From Achromobacter veterisilvae (lineage in GTDB: Bacteria > Pseudomonadota > Gammaproteobacteria > Burkholderiales > Burkholderiaceae_B), in NCBI RefSeq assembly GCF_900496975.1, contig NZ_UFQC01000026.1:29430-93429 (forward strand): a stretch of 64,000 bases of DNA, in the 5' to 3' direction. The notes under the pieces were generated by a model. The model saw only the letters and a list, made by a program, of their open reading frames with translations. It searched no databases and was not told the origin of the DNA. Positions 26,201 through 40,863 of the stretch are shown piece by piece. Every line of letters begins with the position of its first letter. Position 1 is the first letter of the stretch. The translations under genes were made by a program, and so were the position numbers.

Positions 26201-27651
26201 ACGCGCCTTTCCCCAACAACGACCTGCCCACCGTGCTGGTGGTGGACGACGAGGTGCGCTCGCAGGACGCGATACGCCGCACGCTGGAAGAGGACTTCAC
26301 CGTTCTCACCGCCAGCAGCGCCGACGAGGCTCGCGGCCTGCTGCAGCGCCATCCGGTGAGCGTGATCCTGTGCGACCAGCGCATGCCCGGCATGACCGGC
26401 GTGAGCTTCCTCAAAGAAGTGCGCGAGCGCTGGCCCAACGCGGTGCGCATCATGATCTCGGGCTACACCGACAGCGAAGACATCATCGCCGGCATCAATG
26501 AGGCCGGCATCTACCAGTACATCGTTAAGCCCTGGGCACCCGATCACCTGCTGGACTCGGTGCGCAACGCGGTCGAGGCGCAGGCCCTGCAGCGCCAGAC
26601 CAGCCGACTCGACCTGGAACTGCGCACCAGCACCGGCGTGCTGCGCCAGCGCACCGCCACCCAGATCGACCGGGCGCGCGCCAGCTTCGACTTCGATCGC
26701 ATCGTGCGCGCCCCCGGCAGCCCGCTGGACGCGGTCTGCGCCATGGCGCAGCGCGTAGCGCGTTACGACATCCCGGTGCTGGTGCTCGGCGAAACAGGCA
26801 CCGGCAAGGAGCTGCTGGCGCGCGCGATCCACTACGCCTCGCCGCGCCTGGCCGGACCTTTCGTGGTGGAGAACTGCGCGGCCATTCCTGACACGCTGAT
26901 TGAGTCCGAGCTGTTCGGCCACAAGCGCGGCGCCTTCACCGGCGCCTACGAAGACCACCCCGGCCTGTTCCAGCGCGCGCACAGCGGCACCGTGTTCCTT
27001 GACGAGATCGGCGAAACCTCGCCCGCCTTCCAGGTGCGGCTGCTGCGCGTGCTGCAGGAAGGCGAGGTGCGGCCCGTCGGTGGCGCGCGCCCGGTACCGG
27101 TGGACGTACGCGTGATCGCCGCCACCCACCGCGACCTGGAGCAGCGCGTGCGCGAAGGCCTGTTCCGCGAAGACCTGTACTACCGCCTGGCGGGCGTGAG
27201 CATCACCGTGCCGCCGCTGCGCGAGCGCGCGGCCGACATCGCACCCATCGCGCGCCAGCTGCTGCAGGACGTAGCGCACGAACTCGGCCACCCCGGCGCC
27301 ACCCTGCCCGACGCGACGCTGGCCTGCCTGCTGGCCTACCCCTGGCCCGGCAACATCCGCGAACTGCGCAACGAGATCGCGCGCGCTCTCGCGCTGCAGG
27401 ACGGTAGCGCGCTCGAAGCTGCCGCCTTCTCGGCGCGCGTGCTGCAGGGCCACGGGCAGGGCGGTGACGACCTGCAGGCAGCCCTGCCCACCAGCGGCAC
27501 TCTGGCCGAGCGGCTGGACGTGATCGAGGCCATGGTGCTGCGCGAGACGCTGCAGCGGCACCGCTGGAACAAGACCCGCGTGGCGCAGGAACTGGGCCTC
27601 TCCCGCGTGGGCCTGCGCGGCAAGATGCTGCGCCTGGGATTGGAGAAGTGA
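26197..27651 (+). CDS. hoxA: NtrC-family activator of hydrogenase genes
   Basis: HoxA is the response regulator that switches on the sigma-54 hox promoter. The 484-residue protein has a receiver (acidic DDE 17-19, phospho-acceptor Asp60, Lys111), an AAA+ domain (Walker A GETGTGKE at 198-205, GAFTGA at 245-250, Walker B VFLDEIGE) and a Fis-type helix-turn-helix (RWNKTRVAQELGLSRVGLRG). In Ralstonia the unphosphorylated form is active and the sensor HoxBC/HoxJ controls it. The downstream order hoxA-hoxB-hoxC-hoxJ, with 1-4 base gaps or overlaps, supports the same circuit. The start overlaps the stop of the scar ORF. Confidence 0.95.
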   Translation: MNAPFPNNDLPTVLVVDDEVRSQDAIRRTLEEDFTVLTASSADEARGLLQRHPVSVILCDQRMPGMTGVSFLKEVRERWPNAVRIMISGYTDSEDIIAGINEAGIYQYIVKPWAPDHLLDSVRNAVEAQALQRQTSRLDLELRTSTGVLRQRTATQIDRARASFDFDRIVRAPGSPLDAVCAMAQRVARYDIPVLVLGETGTGKELLARAIHYASPRLAGPFVVENCAAIPDTLIESELFGHKRGAFTGAYEDHPGLFQRAHSGTVFLDEIGETSPAFQVRLLRVLQEGEVRPVGGARPVPVDVRVIAATHRDLEQRVREGLFREDLYYRLAGVSITVPPLRERAADIAPIARQLLQDVAHELGHPGATLPDATLACLLAYPWPGNIRELRNEIARALALQDGSALEAAAFSARVLQGHGQGGDDLQAALPTSGTLAERLDVIEAMVLRETLQRHRWNKTRVAQELGLSRVGLRGKMLRLGLEK

Positions 27652-27652
27652 C

Positions 27653-28654
27653 ATGGCTCTGAACGTCCTTTGGCTCCAGAGTGGCGGGTGCGGCGGCTGC
27701 AGCATGTCGCTGCTGTGCGCCGACACGACCGACTTCCAGGGCCACCTGCGCGACGCGGGCGTGAACCTGCTGTGGCACCCCTCGCTCTCGATGGAAACCG
27801 GCGATGAGCTGCTGGAGCTGCTGGACGCCGTGCTCGACGGCCGCACGCGGCTGGATGCGCTGTGTGTCGAAGGCTCGCTGCTGCGCGGGCCCCACGGCAC
27901 CGGGCGCTTCCACATGCTGGCCGGCACGCAGCTGCCCATGATCGAGTGGGTCAAACGCCTGAGCGCGTGCGCGAAACACGTGGTGGCCGTGGGCAGCTGT
28001 GCGGCCTGGGGCGGCATCACGGCCGGTGGCGACAACCCCACCGACGCTTGCGGCCTGCAGTACGAGGACGACGAAGCCGGCGGCCTGCTGGGTGCAGCCT
28101 TCCGCTCGTCCAGCGGCCTGCCGGTGATCAACATTGCGGGCTGCCCCACCCACCCGAGCTGGGTGATCGATACGCTGATGGCGCTGGCCGCCGACGGCTT
28201 CACCGCCAGCGACCTCGACCCGCTGAACCGCCCGCGCTTCTACGCCGACCAGCTGGTGCACCACGGCTGCACACGTAACGAGTACTACGAGTTCAAGGCC
28301 AGCGCGGAGAAGCCGTCGGACCTGGGCTGCATGATGGAGCACATGGGCTGCAAGGGCACGCAGGTGCACGCCGACTGCAACACGCGGCTGTGGAACGGCG
28401 AGGGCTCGTGCACACGCGGCGGTTACGCCTGCATCGCCTGTACCGAGCCCGGCTTCCAGGAGCCGGGCCACCCCTTCCACCAGACGCCCAAGCTCGCCGG
28501 CATCCCGATCGGCCTGCCCACCGACATGCCCAAGGCCTGGTTCGTCGCGCTGGCCTCGCTCTCCAAGAGCGCCACGCCCAAGCGCGTGAAACACAACGCC
28601 GTGGCCGACCACCTGGTGGTGACGCCAGCCATTCGCAAGACAAGACTGAAATGA
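27653..28654 (+). CDS. hoxB: regulatory (H2-sensing) hydrogenase small subunit
   Basis: The 333-residue cytoplasmic protein lacks a Tat signal. It has the cluster motif LQSGGCGGCSMSLL and VGSCAAWGG, with four rather than six proximal-cluster cysteines. The distal clusters are in HHGCTRNEYYEF and CIACTEPGF. With HoxC it forms the group 2b sensor that detects H2 in air and signals to HoxJ. It starts one base after hoxA. Confidence 0.94.
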   Translation: MALNVLWLQSGGCGGCSMSLLCADTTDFQGHLRDAGVNLLWHPSLSMETGDELLELLDAVLDGRTRLDALCVEGSLLRGPHGTGRFHMLAGTQLPMIEWVKRLSACAKHVVAVGSCAAWGGITAGGDNPTDACGLQYEDDEAGGLLGAAFRSSSGLPVINIAGCPTHPSWVIDTLMALAADGFTASDLDPLNRPRFYADQLVHHGCTRNEYYEFKASAEKPSDLGCMMEHMGCKGTQVHADCNTRLWNGEGSCTRGGYACIACTEPGFQEPGHPFHQTPKLAGIPIGLPTDMPKAWFVALASLSKSATPKRVKHNAVADHLVVTPAIRKTRLK

Positions 28655-30108
28655 CGCGCCTGCTCGTCGGCCCTTTCAACCGCGTCGAGGGCGATCTCGA
28701 AGTCCAGCTCGACGTGCTGGGCGACCGCGTGGCCTCGGCTCAGGTCAACGCCACCATGTACCGCGGCTTCGAGCAGATCCTGCAGGGCAAGGCGCCGCAC
28801 GACGCGCTGATCTACGTGCCGCGCATCTGCGGCATCTGCTCAGTGTCGCAGTCGGTGGCCTCGGCGCGCGCGCTGGCCGCGCTCGGCGGCATCGCCATGC
28901 CGGCCAACGGCCAGCACGCGAGCAACGTGATCCTGGCAACCGAGAACCTAGCCGACCACCTCACGCATTTCTACTTGTTCTTCATGCCGGACTTCACACG
29001 CCCGGTGTATGCGGCCCGCGCCTGGCACGCCGAGGCGGTGCGCCGCTTCGCGCCGAACCACGGCGGGCAGGTGCGCGCGGCCACAGCGGCGCGGCAGCGC
29101 TGGCTCACGCTGCTGGGCACGCTGGGCGGCAAGTGGCCGCACACGCAGTCCATCGAGCCGGGCGGCTCCACGCGCCCCATTGACGCGGCCGAGCGCGTGC
29201 GCCTGCTCTCGCGCGTGCGCGAGTTCCGCGCCTTCCTGGAGCGCAATCTGTTCGCGGCGCCGCTGGAAGCCGTCACCGCCATCGCCCGCGAAGACGCGCT
29301 GTGGGACTGGCACGCGCAGGACCCGCTGGGCGGCGACCTGCGCTTCTTCCTCACGCTGGTGCGCGACCTGCAACTGCAGACCCTGGGCCCGGGCCCAGGG
29401 CGTTACCTGAGTTACGGCGCCTACGCCCAGCCCGGGGGCGGTTTCGCGCTGCCCGGCGGCGTGTGGCGTGCCGACGCCGCGCGGTTGGACGCCGTGGACG
29501 CTGCCGCCATCACCGAGGACGCCACGCACACCTGGCTGGCTGACAGCGCCGGCCCGCTGCACCCGCTGGTAGGCCAGACGAAGCCCGACCCCGGCAAGGC
29601 GCGCGGCTACACCTGGAACAAGGCGCCGCGCTTGGCGGGTGAGGTGGTGGAGACCGGCGCGATCGCGCGCCAGCTCGCGGCCGGCCACCCACTGGTGCGC
29701 GACGCGGTGGCGCGGCATGGCGGCAACGTCTACACCCGAGTGCTAGCGCGCGCGCTCGAGCTCGCGCGCGTGGTGCCGATGATGGAAGACTGGCTGCGCG
29801 CGCTGCGCCCCACCGAGCCGTTCTGCGTGCCCTCGGACTTGCCCGACGAGGGCAGCGGCATGGGCCTGTCGGAGGCCGCGCGCGGTAGCCTGGGCCACTG
29901 GGTGGTGGTGCGGCGCGGGCGCATCGCCAACTACCAGATCGTCGCGCCCACGAGCTGGAATTTTTCTCCGCGCGACGCCACCGGCATACCCGGCGCGCTT
30001 GAGCAGGCGCTGGTGGATGCGCCTGTGCGCGAGGGCGAGAAAACACCGGTGGCTGTGCAGCACATCGTGCGCTCTTTCGATCCCTGCATGGTCTGCACGG
30101 TGCACTAG
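28651..30108 (+). CDS. hoxC: regulatory (H2-sensing) hydrogenase large subunit
   Basis: The 485-residue protein has RICGICSVSQS for the first nickel cysteines and ends exactly at DPCMVCTVH. There is no C-terminal extension, so no protease step is needed, which is typical of sensor hydrogenases. It overlaps hoxB by four bases, and hoxJ begins immediately after its stop. Confidence 0.94.
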   Translation: MTRLLVGPFNRVEGDLEVQLDVLGDRVASAQVNATMYRGFEQILQGKAPHDALIYVPRICGICSVSQSVASARALAALGGIAMPANGQHASNVILATENLADHLTHFYLFFMPDFTRPVYAARAWHAEAVRRFAPNHGGQVRAATAARQRWLTLLGTLGGKWPHTQSIEPGGSTRPIDAAERVRLLSRVREFRAFLERNLFAAPLEAVTAIAREDALWDWHAQDPLGGDLRFFLTLVRDLQLQTLGPGPGRYLSYGAYAQPGGGFALPGGVWRADAARLDAVDAAAITEDATHTWLADSAGPLHPLVGQTKPDPGKARGYTWNKAPRLAGEVVETGAIARQLAAGHPLVRDAVARHGGNVYTRVLARALELARVVPMMEDWLRALRPTEPFCVPSDLPDEGSGMGLSEAARGSLGHWVVVRRGRIANYQIVAPTSWNFSPRDATGIPGALEQALVDAPVREGEKTPVAVQHIVRSFDPCMVCTVH

Positions 30109-31449
<1,341 letters not shown>

Positions 31450-31511
31450 GCCGCATCAATCCGGTGGCCGCGCCGACGCCGGCAGGAAGCCGCTGTCGCG
31501 CATCGCGTCTT

Positions 31512-31906
31512 TCACCACACGGAACTGCACGCCCCCCCATGTTGCACATCCGCCATGCTGATGACCGACCAGGCGTACGAACTCACGTCCGACACCCGGC
31601 CGCGCAGCAGTTGTACCTCCAGCCGCAGCGCATCGTTGGCCTTCGCCGCGGTGCAGTTGTCGGCTAGATGCGCGTGCTGTTGCTGCTATTCGATCAGGTG
31701 CACTGCGAGGCGGCGCTCCTGCGGCACGTACATGCAGGACAGCACGACCACGCAGGTGTCGAGCAGCAGCGGCTGCACCTGCTGCCGGTTCATCTCCTGG
31801 CGCATCAGATCGCGCTCCGACTCCGAGCGGTTGGCGTAGGCGCGCACACGTGCGCCTCGAACGCGTCGTCGAGTTCGTCGTCGATAGTGATGGTGAAGCG
31901 GCGCAT
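31512..31906 (-). pseudogene. decayed nikR-like nickel regulator gene
   Basis: On the minus strand an ATG at 31906 starts MRRFTITIDDELDDAFEAH, the ribbon-helix-helix of NikR. A frameshift follows near 31850, after which YANRSESERDLMRQEM continues it. Later pieces read TCVVVLSCMYVPQERRLAVH, then a stop codon, QQQHAHLADNC and LEVQLLRGRVSDVSSYAW, matching the nickel-binding domain in order. Two lesions make it inactive. Its place beside the hydrogenase locus suggests that nickel-responsive control once existed here. Confidence 0.75.
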
Positions 31907-31959
31907 GGTGCGCTTCAGTGTAGCGCCGCTACCCGTTCCCCCGTCATAGGGCGACAGGC

Positions 31960-32997
31960 CTAGGCGTATGCGGCGGCCATGGTGTCCAGCGGCACGGGCT
32001 TTATCTTCCCAGCCTGGCCCGCGCTGCCGAAGGCTTCGAAGCGCTCGCGGCACACGCCGCGCGCCGCCTTCTTGGCCGCCAGCAGCGCCTTGCGCGGGTC
32101 GAACTCGCTGCGCTCTTTCGCGAAGGTCTGGCGCATGGCGCCGGTCATGGCCAAGCGGATGTCGGTGTCGATGTTGACCTTGCGCACGCCGTTCTGGATG
32201 CCGCGCCGGATCTCTTCCACCGGCACGCCGTAGGTTTCCTTGATGTCGCCGCCGTGCTCGCGGATGATGGCCAGCCACTCCTGCGGCACGCTGGAGCTGC
32301 CGTGCATCACCAGGTGGGTGTTGGGCACACGGGCGTGGATGGCGGCGATGCGGTCGATGGCCAGGATGTCGCCGGTGGGCTGGCGCGTGAACTTGTAGGC
32401 GCCGTGGCTGGTGCCGATGGCGATGGCCAAGGCGTCCACGCCGGTTCGGCGCACGAAGTCCTCGGCCTGCCCGGGGTCGGTGAGCATCATGTCGTGCGTG
32501 AGCTTGCCGGCCGCGCCCACGCCGTCTTCTTCGCCGGCCTCGCCGGTCTCCAGCGAACCGAGGCAGCCGAGTTCACCTTCCACCGACACACCGACGGCGT
32601 GCGCGAGCTCGCAGACGCGGCGCGTCACCGCGAGGTTGTAGTCGTAGGTGGCGGGCGTCTTGCCGTCTTCGCGCAGCGAGCCGTCCATCATCACGCTGGT
32701 GAAGCCCGAGCGGATGGACTGCATGCACACGGCCGGCGTGGCGCCGTGGTCCTGGTGCAGCACCACGGGCAGGTCCGGGTGGGCTTCCACCGCCGCCAGC
32801 ACCATGTGGCGCAGGTAGGCCTCACCCGCGTACTTGCGCGCGCCGGCCGAGGCCTGCAGGATCACCGGGCTGTCGGTCTCCTGCGCGGCCTCCATGATGG
32901 CCAGGATCTGTTCGAGGTTGTTGACGTTGAAGGCGGGCACGCCGTAGCCGTGTTCGGCCGCGTGGTCCAGCACCTGGCGAAGGGAAACGAGCGCCAT
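31960..32997 (-). CDS. cbbA: class II fructose-1,6-/sedoheptulose-1,7-bisphosphate aldolase
   Basis: The 345-residue zinc aldolase has [19 protein letters not shown], the zinc-site region [13 protein letters not shown] and [16 protein letters not shown], and [13 protein letters not shown]. It condenses triose phosphates in the regenerative part of the Calvin cycle. It is the last gene of the cbb operon and is separated from cbbK by a GC-rich repeat that might reduce its expression. Confidence 0.95.
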   Translation of the reverse strand: MALVSLRQVLDHAAEHGYGVPAFNVNNLEQILAIMEAAQETDSPVILQASAGARKYAGEAYLRHMVLAAVEAHPDLPVVLHQDHGATPAVCMQSIRSGFTSVMMDGSLREDGKTPATYDYNLAVTRRVCELAHAVGVSVEGELGCLGSLETGEAGEEDGVGAAGKLTHDMMLTDPGQAEDFVRRTGVDALAIAIGTSHGAYKFTRQPTGDILAIDRIAAIHARVPNTHLVMHGSSSVPQEWLAIIREHGGDIKETYGVPVEEIRRGIQNGVRKVNIDTDIRLAMTGAMRQTFAKERSEFDPRKALLAAKKAARGVCRERFEAFGSAGQAGKIKPVPLDTMAAAYA

Positions 32998-33034
32998 GAA
33001 AAACTCCTGGTTGAAATGAAAATGGAATCAGCGA

Positions 33035-33112
33035 GCCGGCCGCCGGGCCGCCCCAAGGCCGGCTCAGCCCCCTCGGGAGGCAGCGACCCGCGCAGCGGCG
33101 GAGCGTGGAGGT
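33035..33112. repeat. GC-rich intergenic repeat, copy 2
   Basis: The cbbK-cbbA gap contains CCCCTCGGGAGGCAGCGACC followed by GCGCAGCGGCGGAGCGTGGAGG. This is the same kind of element as at 23512-23580 but in the opposite orientation. Its presence inside an operon is compatible with read-through. Confidence 0.55.
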
Positions 33113-35983
<2,871 letters not shown>

Positions 35984-35987
<4 letters not shown>

Positions 35988-38059
35988 GCGGTGGTCCCCT
36001 CTGTCATGCTGTAGGTTCGCCGCCGAGGCTGCAGCAGCGCGCGCACCTCGTCGGCCACGCGCGCGGCGGTGATACCGAAGTGCGCGTACAAGTCTTTCGC
36101 GGGGGCCGATTCGCCGAACGTGCTCATGCCGACCACGCGGCCGCTGCGGCCCACGTACTTGCGCCAGAAGTCGGGGTGCGCGGCTTCGACCGCCACGGCG
36201 GGCAGCTCCGGCGGTAGCACCGCGTCTTGCCAGGCGGCGTCCTGCCGGTCGAAGAGGTTGGTGCAGGGCATGGAGACGACGCGGGTGGCGATGCCTTCGG
36301 CCGCGAGCGCGGTCTGCGCCTGCAGGGCCAGCGAGGTTTCGGAACCGGTGGCGACGATCACGGCCTGCGCGCCGTCCATGTCCGAGAGCACGTAGCCGCC
36401 ACGCAGGATGGCCGGCGCGCGCGAGGCATCACCGAGCTGCGGCAGGTTCTGCCGGGAGAGCGCGAGCGCTGTGGGGCCATCTCGCCGCTGCAACGCGTGA
36501 GCCCAGGCCGCCGCGGTCTCCAGCGCGTCGGCGGGGCGCCACACGTCCAGTCCCGGGATGAGGCGCAGGCTGGGCACCTGCTCCACCGGCTGGTGCGTCG
36601 GGCCGTCCTCGCCCAGGCCGATGGAATCGTGTGTGAAGACATGCACCACCTGCAGCTTCATCAGCGCGGCCATGCGCACGGCGTTGCGGCTGTAGTCGCT
36701 GAACGCGAGGAAGGTGCCGCCGTAGGGAATGAAGCCGCCGTGCAGCGCCAGGCCGTTCATGATCGCGGCCATGCCGAACTCGCGCACGCCGTAGCTCAGG
36801 TGTTTGCCACCGCTGAAGCGCCCGGCTTTGTTCGGCCCGGCTGTGACGCAGCCCTTGAAGTTGGTGAGGTTGGAGCTGGTGAGGTCGGCGCTGCCACCGA
36901 AGATCTCGGGCAGTTGGGGTGCCATGGCGTCCAGCGCGAGCTGGCTGGCCTTGCGCGTGGCCACGGCGTCGGTGCGCCGGCCCAGGGCCGCGACTAGCGC
37001 GGGCAGGCCCTCGGCGAAACCCTTGGGCAGTGCGCCACGCATGCGGCGATCGTACTCGACGGCTTCGGTCGGAAAGGCCTCGCGGTAGGCCTCGAAGCGC
37101 GCCTGCCAGGCGGCCTCGAGCGCGTGGCCTCGTTCGGTGGCGTTCCAGGCTGCGGCGATGTCGGCCGGGATCTCGAACGGCGCGCTGGTCCAGCCGAGGG
37201 CCTCGCGCGTGGCCTGCACCTCGACCGCACCGAGCGCTGCGCCGTGCACGCCGGGGCTGCCCTGCTTGTTGGGTGCGCCCTTGCCGATCACGGTCTTGCA
37301 GCAGATCAGCGTGGGCTTGCCCTCGGCCTGCGCAGTGGCGCTGCACGCACGCCGCAGCGCCGCATCGATCGCGCCGGGGTCGTGGCCGTCGACGGTGACC
37401 ACGTCCCAGCCGTAGGCGGCAAAGCGGCGCGGCGTGTCGTCGGTAAACCAACCCTGCACGTGGCCGTCGATGGAGATGCCGTTGTCGTCGTAGAGCGCGA
37501 CCAATTTCGAGAGGCGCAGCGTACCGGCGAGCGAGCAGGCTTCGTGGCTGATGCCTTCCATCAGGCAGCCGTCGCCCAAGAAGACGTAGGTATGGTGGTC
37601 CACGATGTTGTGACCTGGCCGGTTGAACTCTATGGCGAGCAGTTTCTCGGCCAGGGCCATGCCCACAGCGTTGGCCAGGCCCTGGCCGAGCGGGCCGGTG
37701 GTGGTTTCCACGCCGGGCGTCACGCCCACCTCGGGGTGGCCGGCGGTCTTGCTGTGCAGGCGGCGGAACTGGCGCAGGTCGTCCATCGACAGTTCGTAGC
37801 CCGTGAGGTGCAGCAGCGCGTAGAGCAGCATGGAGCCGTGGCCGTTAGAGAGCACGAAGCGGTCGCGGTCAGCCCAGGCCGGGTTGGCGGGGTTGTGGCG
37901 CAGGTGGCGGTTCCACAGCACCTCGGCGATGTCGGCCATGCCCATGGGCGCGCCCGGGTGGCCGGACTGCGCGGCTTCCACCGCGTCCACCGCGAGCATG
38001 CGGATCGCATTCGCCATGCGGCGCGCGAGGTCGAGGTTCGGTTGCTGGCGCGTGCTCAT
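35984..38059 (-). CDS. cbbT: transketolase
   Basis: The 691-residue thiamine-diphosphate enzyme rearranges sugar phosphates in the regenerative phase. It shows the cofactor motif [13 protein letters not shown] and later [31 protein letters not shown] and [17 protein letters not shown]. The start overlaps the cbbP stop by four bases. A fragment of a different transketolase gene lies at 57911-57978. Confidence 0.96.
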
Positions 38060-38934
38060 GCCATCACCCTTTGTTTGCGCTCCATCATGCGCCAGATAAA
38101 GGGCGTGAAGATGAGTTGCATCGCGAGCTCCATCTTGCCGCCGGGCACGACGATGGTGTTGGCGCGCGACATGAAGGAGTCGTGGATCATGCTCAGCAGA
38201 TACTGGAAGTCGATGCCCTTGGGCTTGGCGAAGCGGATCACGACGAAGCTCTCATCGGGCGCGGGGATCTCGCGCGCGATGAAGGGATTGGACGTGTCCA
38301 CGCAGGGCACGCGCTGAAAGTTGACGTGCGTGTGCGTGAACTGCGGGCAGATGTAGTTCACGTAGTCGGGCATACGGCGCAGGATGGTATCGGTGACGGC
38401 CTCGGTAGAGTAGCCGCGCTTGGACTTGTCGCGCCAGAGCTTCTGGATCCATTCGAGGTTGATCACGGGCACCACACCGATCAGCAGGTCGGGGTGCTGG
38501 GCGATGTTCACGTCGGGCGTGACCACCGCACCGTGCAGGCCTTCGTAGAACAGCAGGTCGGTGTTGGCGGGCAGTTCTTCCCAGGGGGTGAAGGTGCCGG
38601 GCTCCTGCTGATAGGGCGCGGCTTCCTCGGCGTCGTGCAGGTACTTACGCGACAGGCCGGTACCGCTGCGGCCGTAGCTGGTGAACAGCGCCTCCAGCTC
38701 GGGGAACAAGTTGTTCTCGGGGCCGAAGTGACTAAAGTGGCGATTGCCCGCGCGCTCGGCCTCGGCCTGGCGCAGCTTCATTTCCTGACGGTCGTAGCGA
38801 TGGTAGCTGTCGCCTTCGATGATGGCGGCGGTGATGCCTTCGCGGCGAAAGATGTTCTCGAAGGTTCGGGTGACCGAGGTGGTTCCCGCGCCCGACGAGC
38901 CGGTGATGGCGATGATAGGGTGGCGCTCAGACAT
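38056..38934 (-). CDS. cbbP: phosphoribulokinase
   Basis: The 292-residue enzyme makes ribulose-1,5-bisphosphate. It has the proteobacterial PRK P-loop region [20 protein letters not shown], the block [12 protein letters not shown], and [20 protein letters not shown]. The gene lies 47 bases after cbbF. Confidence 0.96.
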   Translation of the reverse strand: MSERHPIIAITGSSGAGTTSVTRTFENIFRREGITAAIIEGDSYHRYDRQEMKLRQAEAERAGNRHFSHFGPENNLFPELEALFTSYGRSGTGLSRKYLHDAEEAAPYQQEPGTFTPWEELPANTDLLFYEGLHGAVVTPDVNIAQHPDLLIGVVPVINLEWIQKLWRDKSKRGYSTEAVTDTILRRMPDYVNYICPQFTHTHVNFQRVPCVDTSNPFIAREIPAPDESFVVIRFAKPKGIDFQYLLSMIHDSFMSRANTIVVPGGKMELAMQLIFTPFIWRMMERKQRVMA

Positions 38935-38981
38935 GGTAATGTCCCGTGGAGTTGAAGAATCGGTGCGGGCGCGGCTGGCGC

Positions 38982-40073
38982 TCAGACGCGGAACAGGCTG
39001 CGCTCGTGGAACAGAGGGTTGTCCAGTTCCTTGCGCGCGGTGGGCTCGGCGTGGTAGCGCTCGATGCGCTCGACCTCGTTCTTCGAGCCGAACACTAGGC
39101 CGATGCGCTGGTGCAGGCCCTCGGGCTGCACGCCGAGGATGGGAACTCGCCCGGTGCTGGCGCGGCCGCCGGCCTGCTCCATGATGAAACCGATGGGGTT
39201 GGCCTCATACAGCAGGCGCAGGCGGCCGGGCTTGGCCGGGTCCTTGCTGTCGCGGGGGTAGAGGAAGACCCCGCCGCGCATGAGGATGCGGTGCGCCTCG
39301 GCCACCATGCTGGCGATCCAGCGCATGTTGAAGTCCTTGGTGCGCGGGCCGGTCTTGCCGGCCAAGCATTCGTCCACGTAGCGCTTCACCGGCGCTTCCC
39401 AGAAGCGGCTGTTGGAGGCGTTGATGGCGAACTCCTGCGTGTCGGCCGGCACGGTGAGCTCGGCGTGGGTGAGCATGAACTCGCCGAGGTTCGGGTCCAG
39501 CGTGAAGCCGGCCACGCCGTTGCCCACGGTCAGCACCAGCATGGTGGTGGGGCCGTAGAGCGCGTAACCCGCCGCCACCTGCTGCGTGCCGGCTTGCAGG
39601 AAGTCGGCTTCGGTGACTTCGCGCCCTTCGGCTTCGGGCGCGCGCAGCACCGAGAAGATGCTGCCCACGGACACGTTGACATCGATGTTGCTGGAGCCGT
39701 CGAGCGGGTCGAACACCAGCAGGTACTTGCCGCGCGCGTGCGGCGCGGGGATCTGGTACGGCGCTTCCATTTCCTCGGAGGCCATGCCAGCCAGGTGGCC
39801 GCCCCACTCGGTGATGCGCAGGAAGTAGTCGTTGCTCAGCACGTCGAGCTTCTTCTGCGTTTCGCCCTGCACGTTGACGGGCGCGCCACCGGCCTCGGCC
39901 GCGTGGTTGCCGAGCACGTCGCCCAACGCACCGAAGGCCACGGCGCGCGCGATGGCCTTGCAGGCCATGGCCACGTCGAGGATGAGGGCGTTGAAGTCGC
40001 CGCTGGCTTCGGGGAAACGGCGGCGTTCTTCGATCAGGTACTGGGTGAGGGTCTTGCGGCCGGTCAGTGGCAT
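38982..40073 (-). CDS. cbbF: fructose-1,6-bisphosphatase class I
   Basis: The 363-residue phosphatase has the metal site [20 protein letters not shown] and the C-terminal [20 protein letters not shown]. In beta-proteobacterial cbb operons it also acts on sedoheptulose-1,7-bisphosphate. It overlaps cbbE by ten bases. Confidence 0.95.
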   Translation of the reverse strand: MPLTGRKTLTQYLIEERRRFPEASGDFNALILDVAMACKAIARAVAFGALGDVLGNHAAEAGGAPVNVQGETQKKLDVLSNDYFLRITEWGGHLAGMASEEMEAPYQIPAPHARGKYLLVFDPLDGSSNIDVNVSVGSIFSVLRAPEAEGREVTEADFLQAGTQQVAAGYALYGPTTMLVLTVGNGVAGFTLDPNLGEFMLTHAELTVPADTQEFAINASNSRFWEAPVKRYVDECLAGKTGPRTKDFNMRWIASMVAEAHRILMRGGVFLYPRDSKDPAKPGRLRLLYEANPIGFIMEQAGGRASTGRVPILGVQPEGLHQRIGLVFGSKNEVERIERYHAEPTARKELDNPLFHERSLFRV

Positions 40074-40825
40074 GGCGTGGTTCTCCGCGAAGCGTTGCTG
40101 GAATGGAAGTCCGGGGTGACGGCGGCGTGGCGCATTGCGCTCATGACGCCGTGGTAACCGCCCGATGCGTCGGCGGCGCCGAAGATGGCGCTGCCGGCCA
40201 CGCAGATATCGGCACCGGCCTGGACGATCTCGCCGATGTTGTCCAGCTTCACGCCCCCGTCCACCTCCAGCGAGATCGGTTGGCCGCCGGCTGCGGCGTG
40301 GGCCTCGATGCGGCGGCGCGCCTCGCGCAGCTTGTGCAGGGTGTGGGGAATGAAGGCCTGGCCGCCAAAGCCGGGGTTCACGCTCATGAGCAGCACCAGG
40401 TCGAGCTTGTCCATCACGTGCTCCATCCAGGCGAGCGGCGAGGCGGGGTTGAGCGCGATGCCGGCCTTGCAGCCGTGCGCGCGGATCAGCTGCAGCGTGC
40501 GGTCCACGTGACGCGAGGCCTCGGGATGGAAGGTGATGCAGTTGGCGCCGGCCTTGGCGAACAGGGGCACCAGCGCGTCCACCGGCTCCACCATGAGGTG
40601 CACGTCGATGGGGATCTGCACGTGCGGGCGGAGGGCCTCGCAGACCTGCGGGCCGATGGTGAGGTTGGGCACGTAGTGGTTGTCCATCACGTCGACGTGC
40701 ACGGAATCGGCGCCCGCCGCCTCGATGGCGCGCACCTCTTCCCCCAGGCGCGCGAAATCCGCCGAGAGGATGGAGGGCGCCAGGCGCACGGTGGGCGAAG
40801 GGGTGAACTTGGGCGAGCGGGACAT
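40064..40825 (-). CDS. cbbE: ribulose-phosphate 3-epimerase
   Basis: The 253-residue TIM-barrel enzyme has [35 protein letters not shown] and [19 protein letters not shown] at 40867 would add 14 residues without family support, so the ATG at 40825 is chosen even though no clear ribosome site precedes it. The C-terminus is about 20 residues longer than in most relatives and overlaps cbbF. Confidence 0.93.
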   Translation of the reverse strand: MSRSPKFTPSPTVRLAPSILSADFARLGEEVRAIEAAGADSVHVDVMDNHYVPNLTIGPQVCEALRPHVQIPIDVHLMVEPVDALVPLFAKAGANCITFHPEASRHVDRTLQLIRAHGCKAGIALNPASPLAWMEHVMDKLDLVLLMSVNPGFGGQAFIPHTLHKLREARRRIEAHAAAGGQPISLEVDGGVKLDNIGEIVQAGADICVAGSAIFGAADASGGYHGVMSAMRHAAVTPDFHSSNASRRTTPCH

Positions 40826-40863
40826 GGTGAGGCGACTCTGTGAGGAGTGAAAAATGAGAACGT

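Noticed and set aside
26137..28203. 688-codon minus-strand ORF opposite hoxA and hoxB
   Set aside because: It mirrors hoxA/hoxB, shows no domain, and hoxA/hoxB have intact catalytic motifs.
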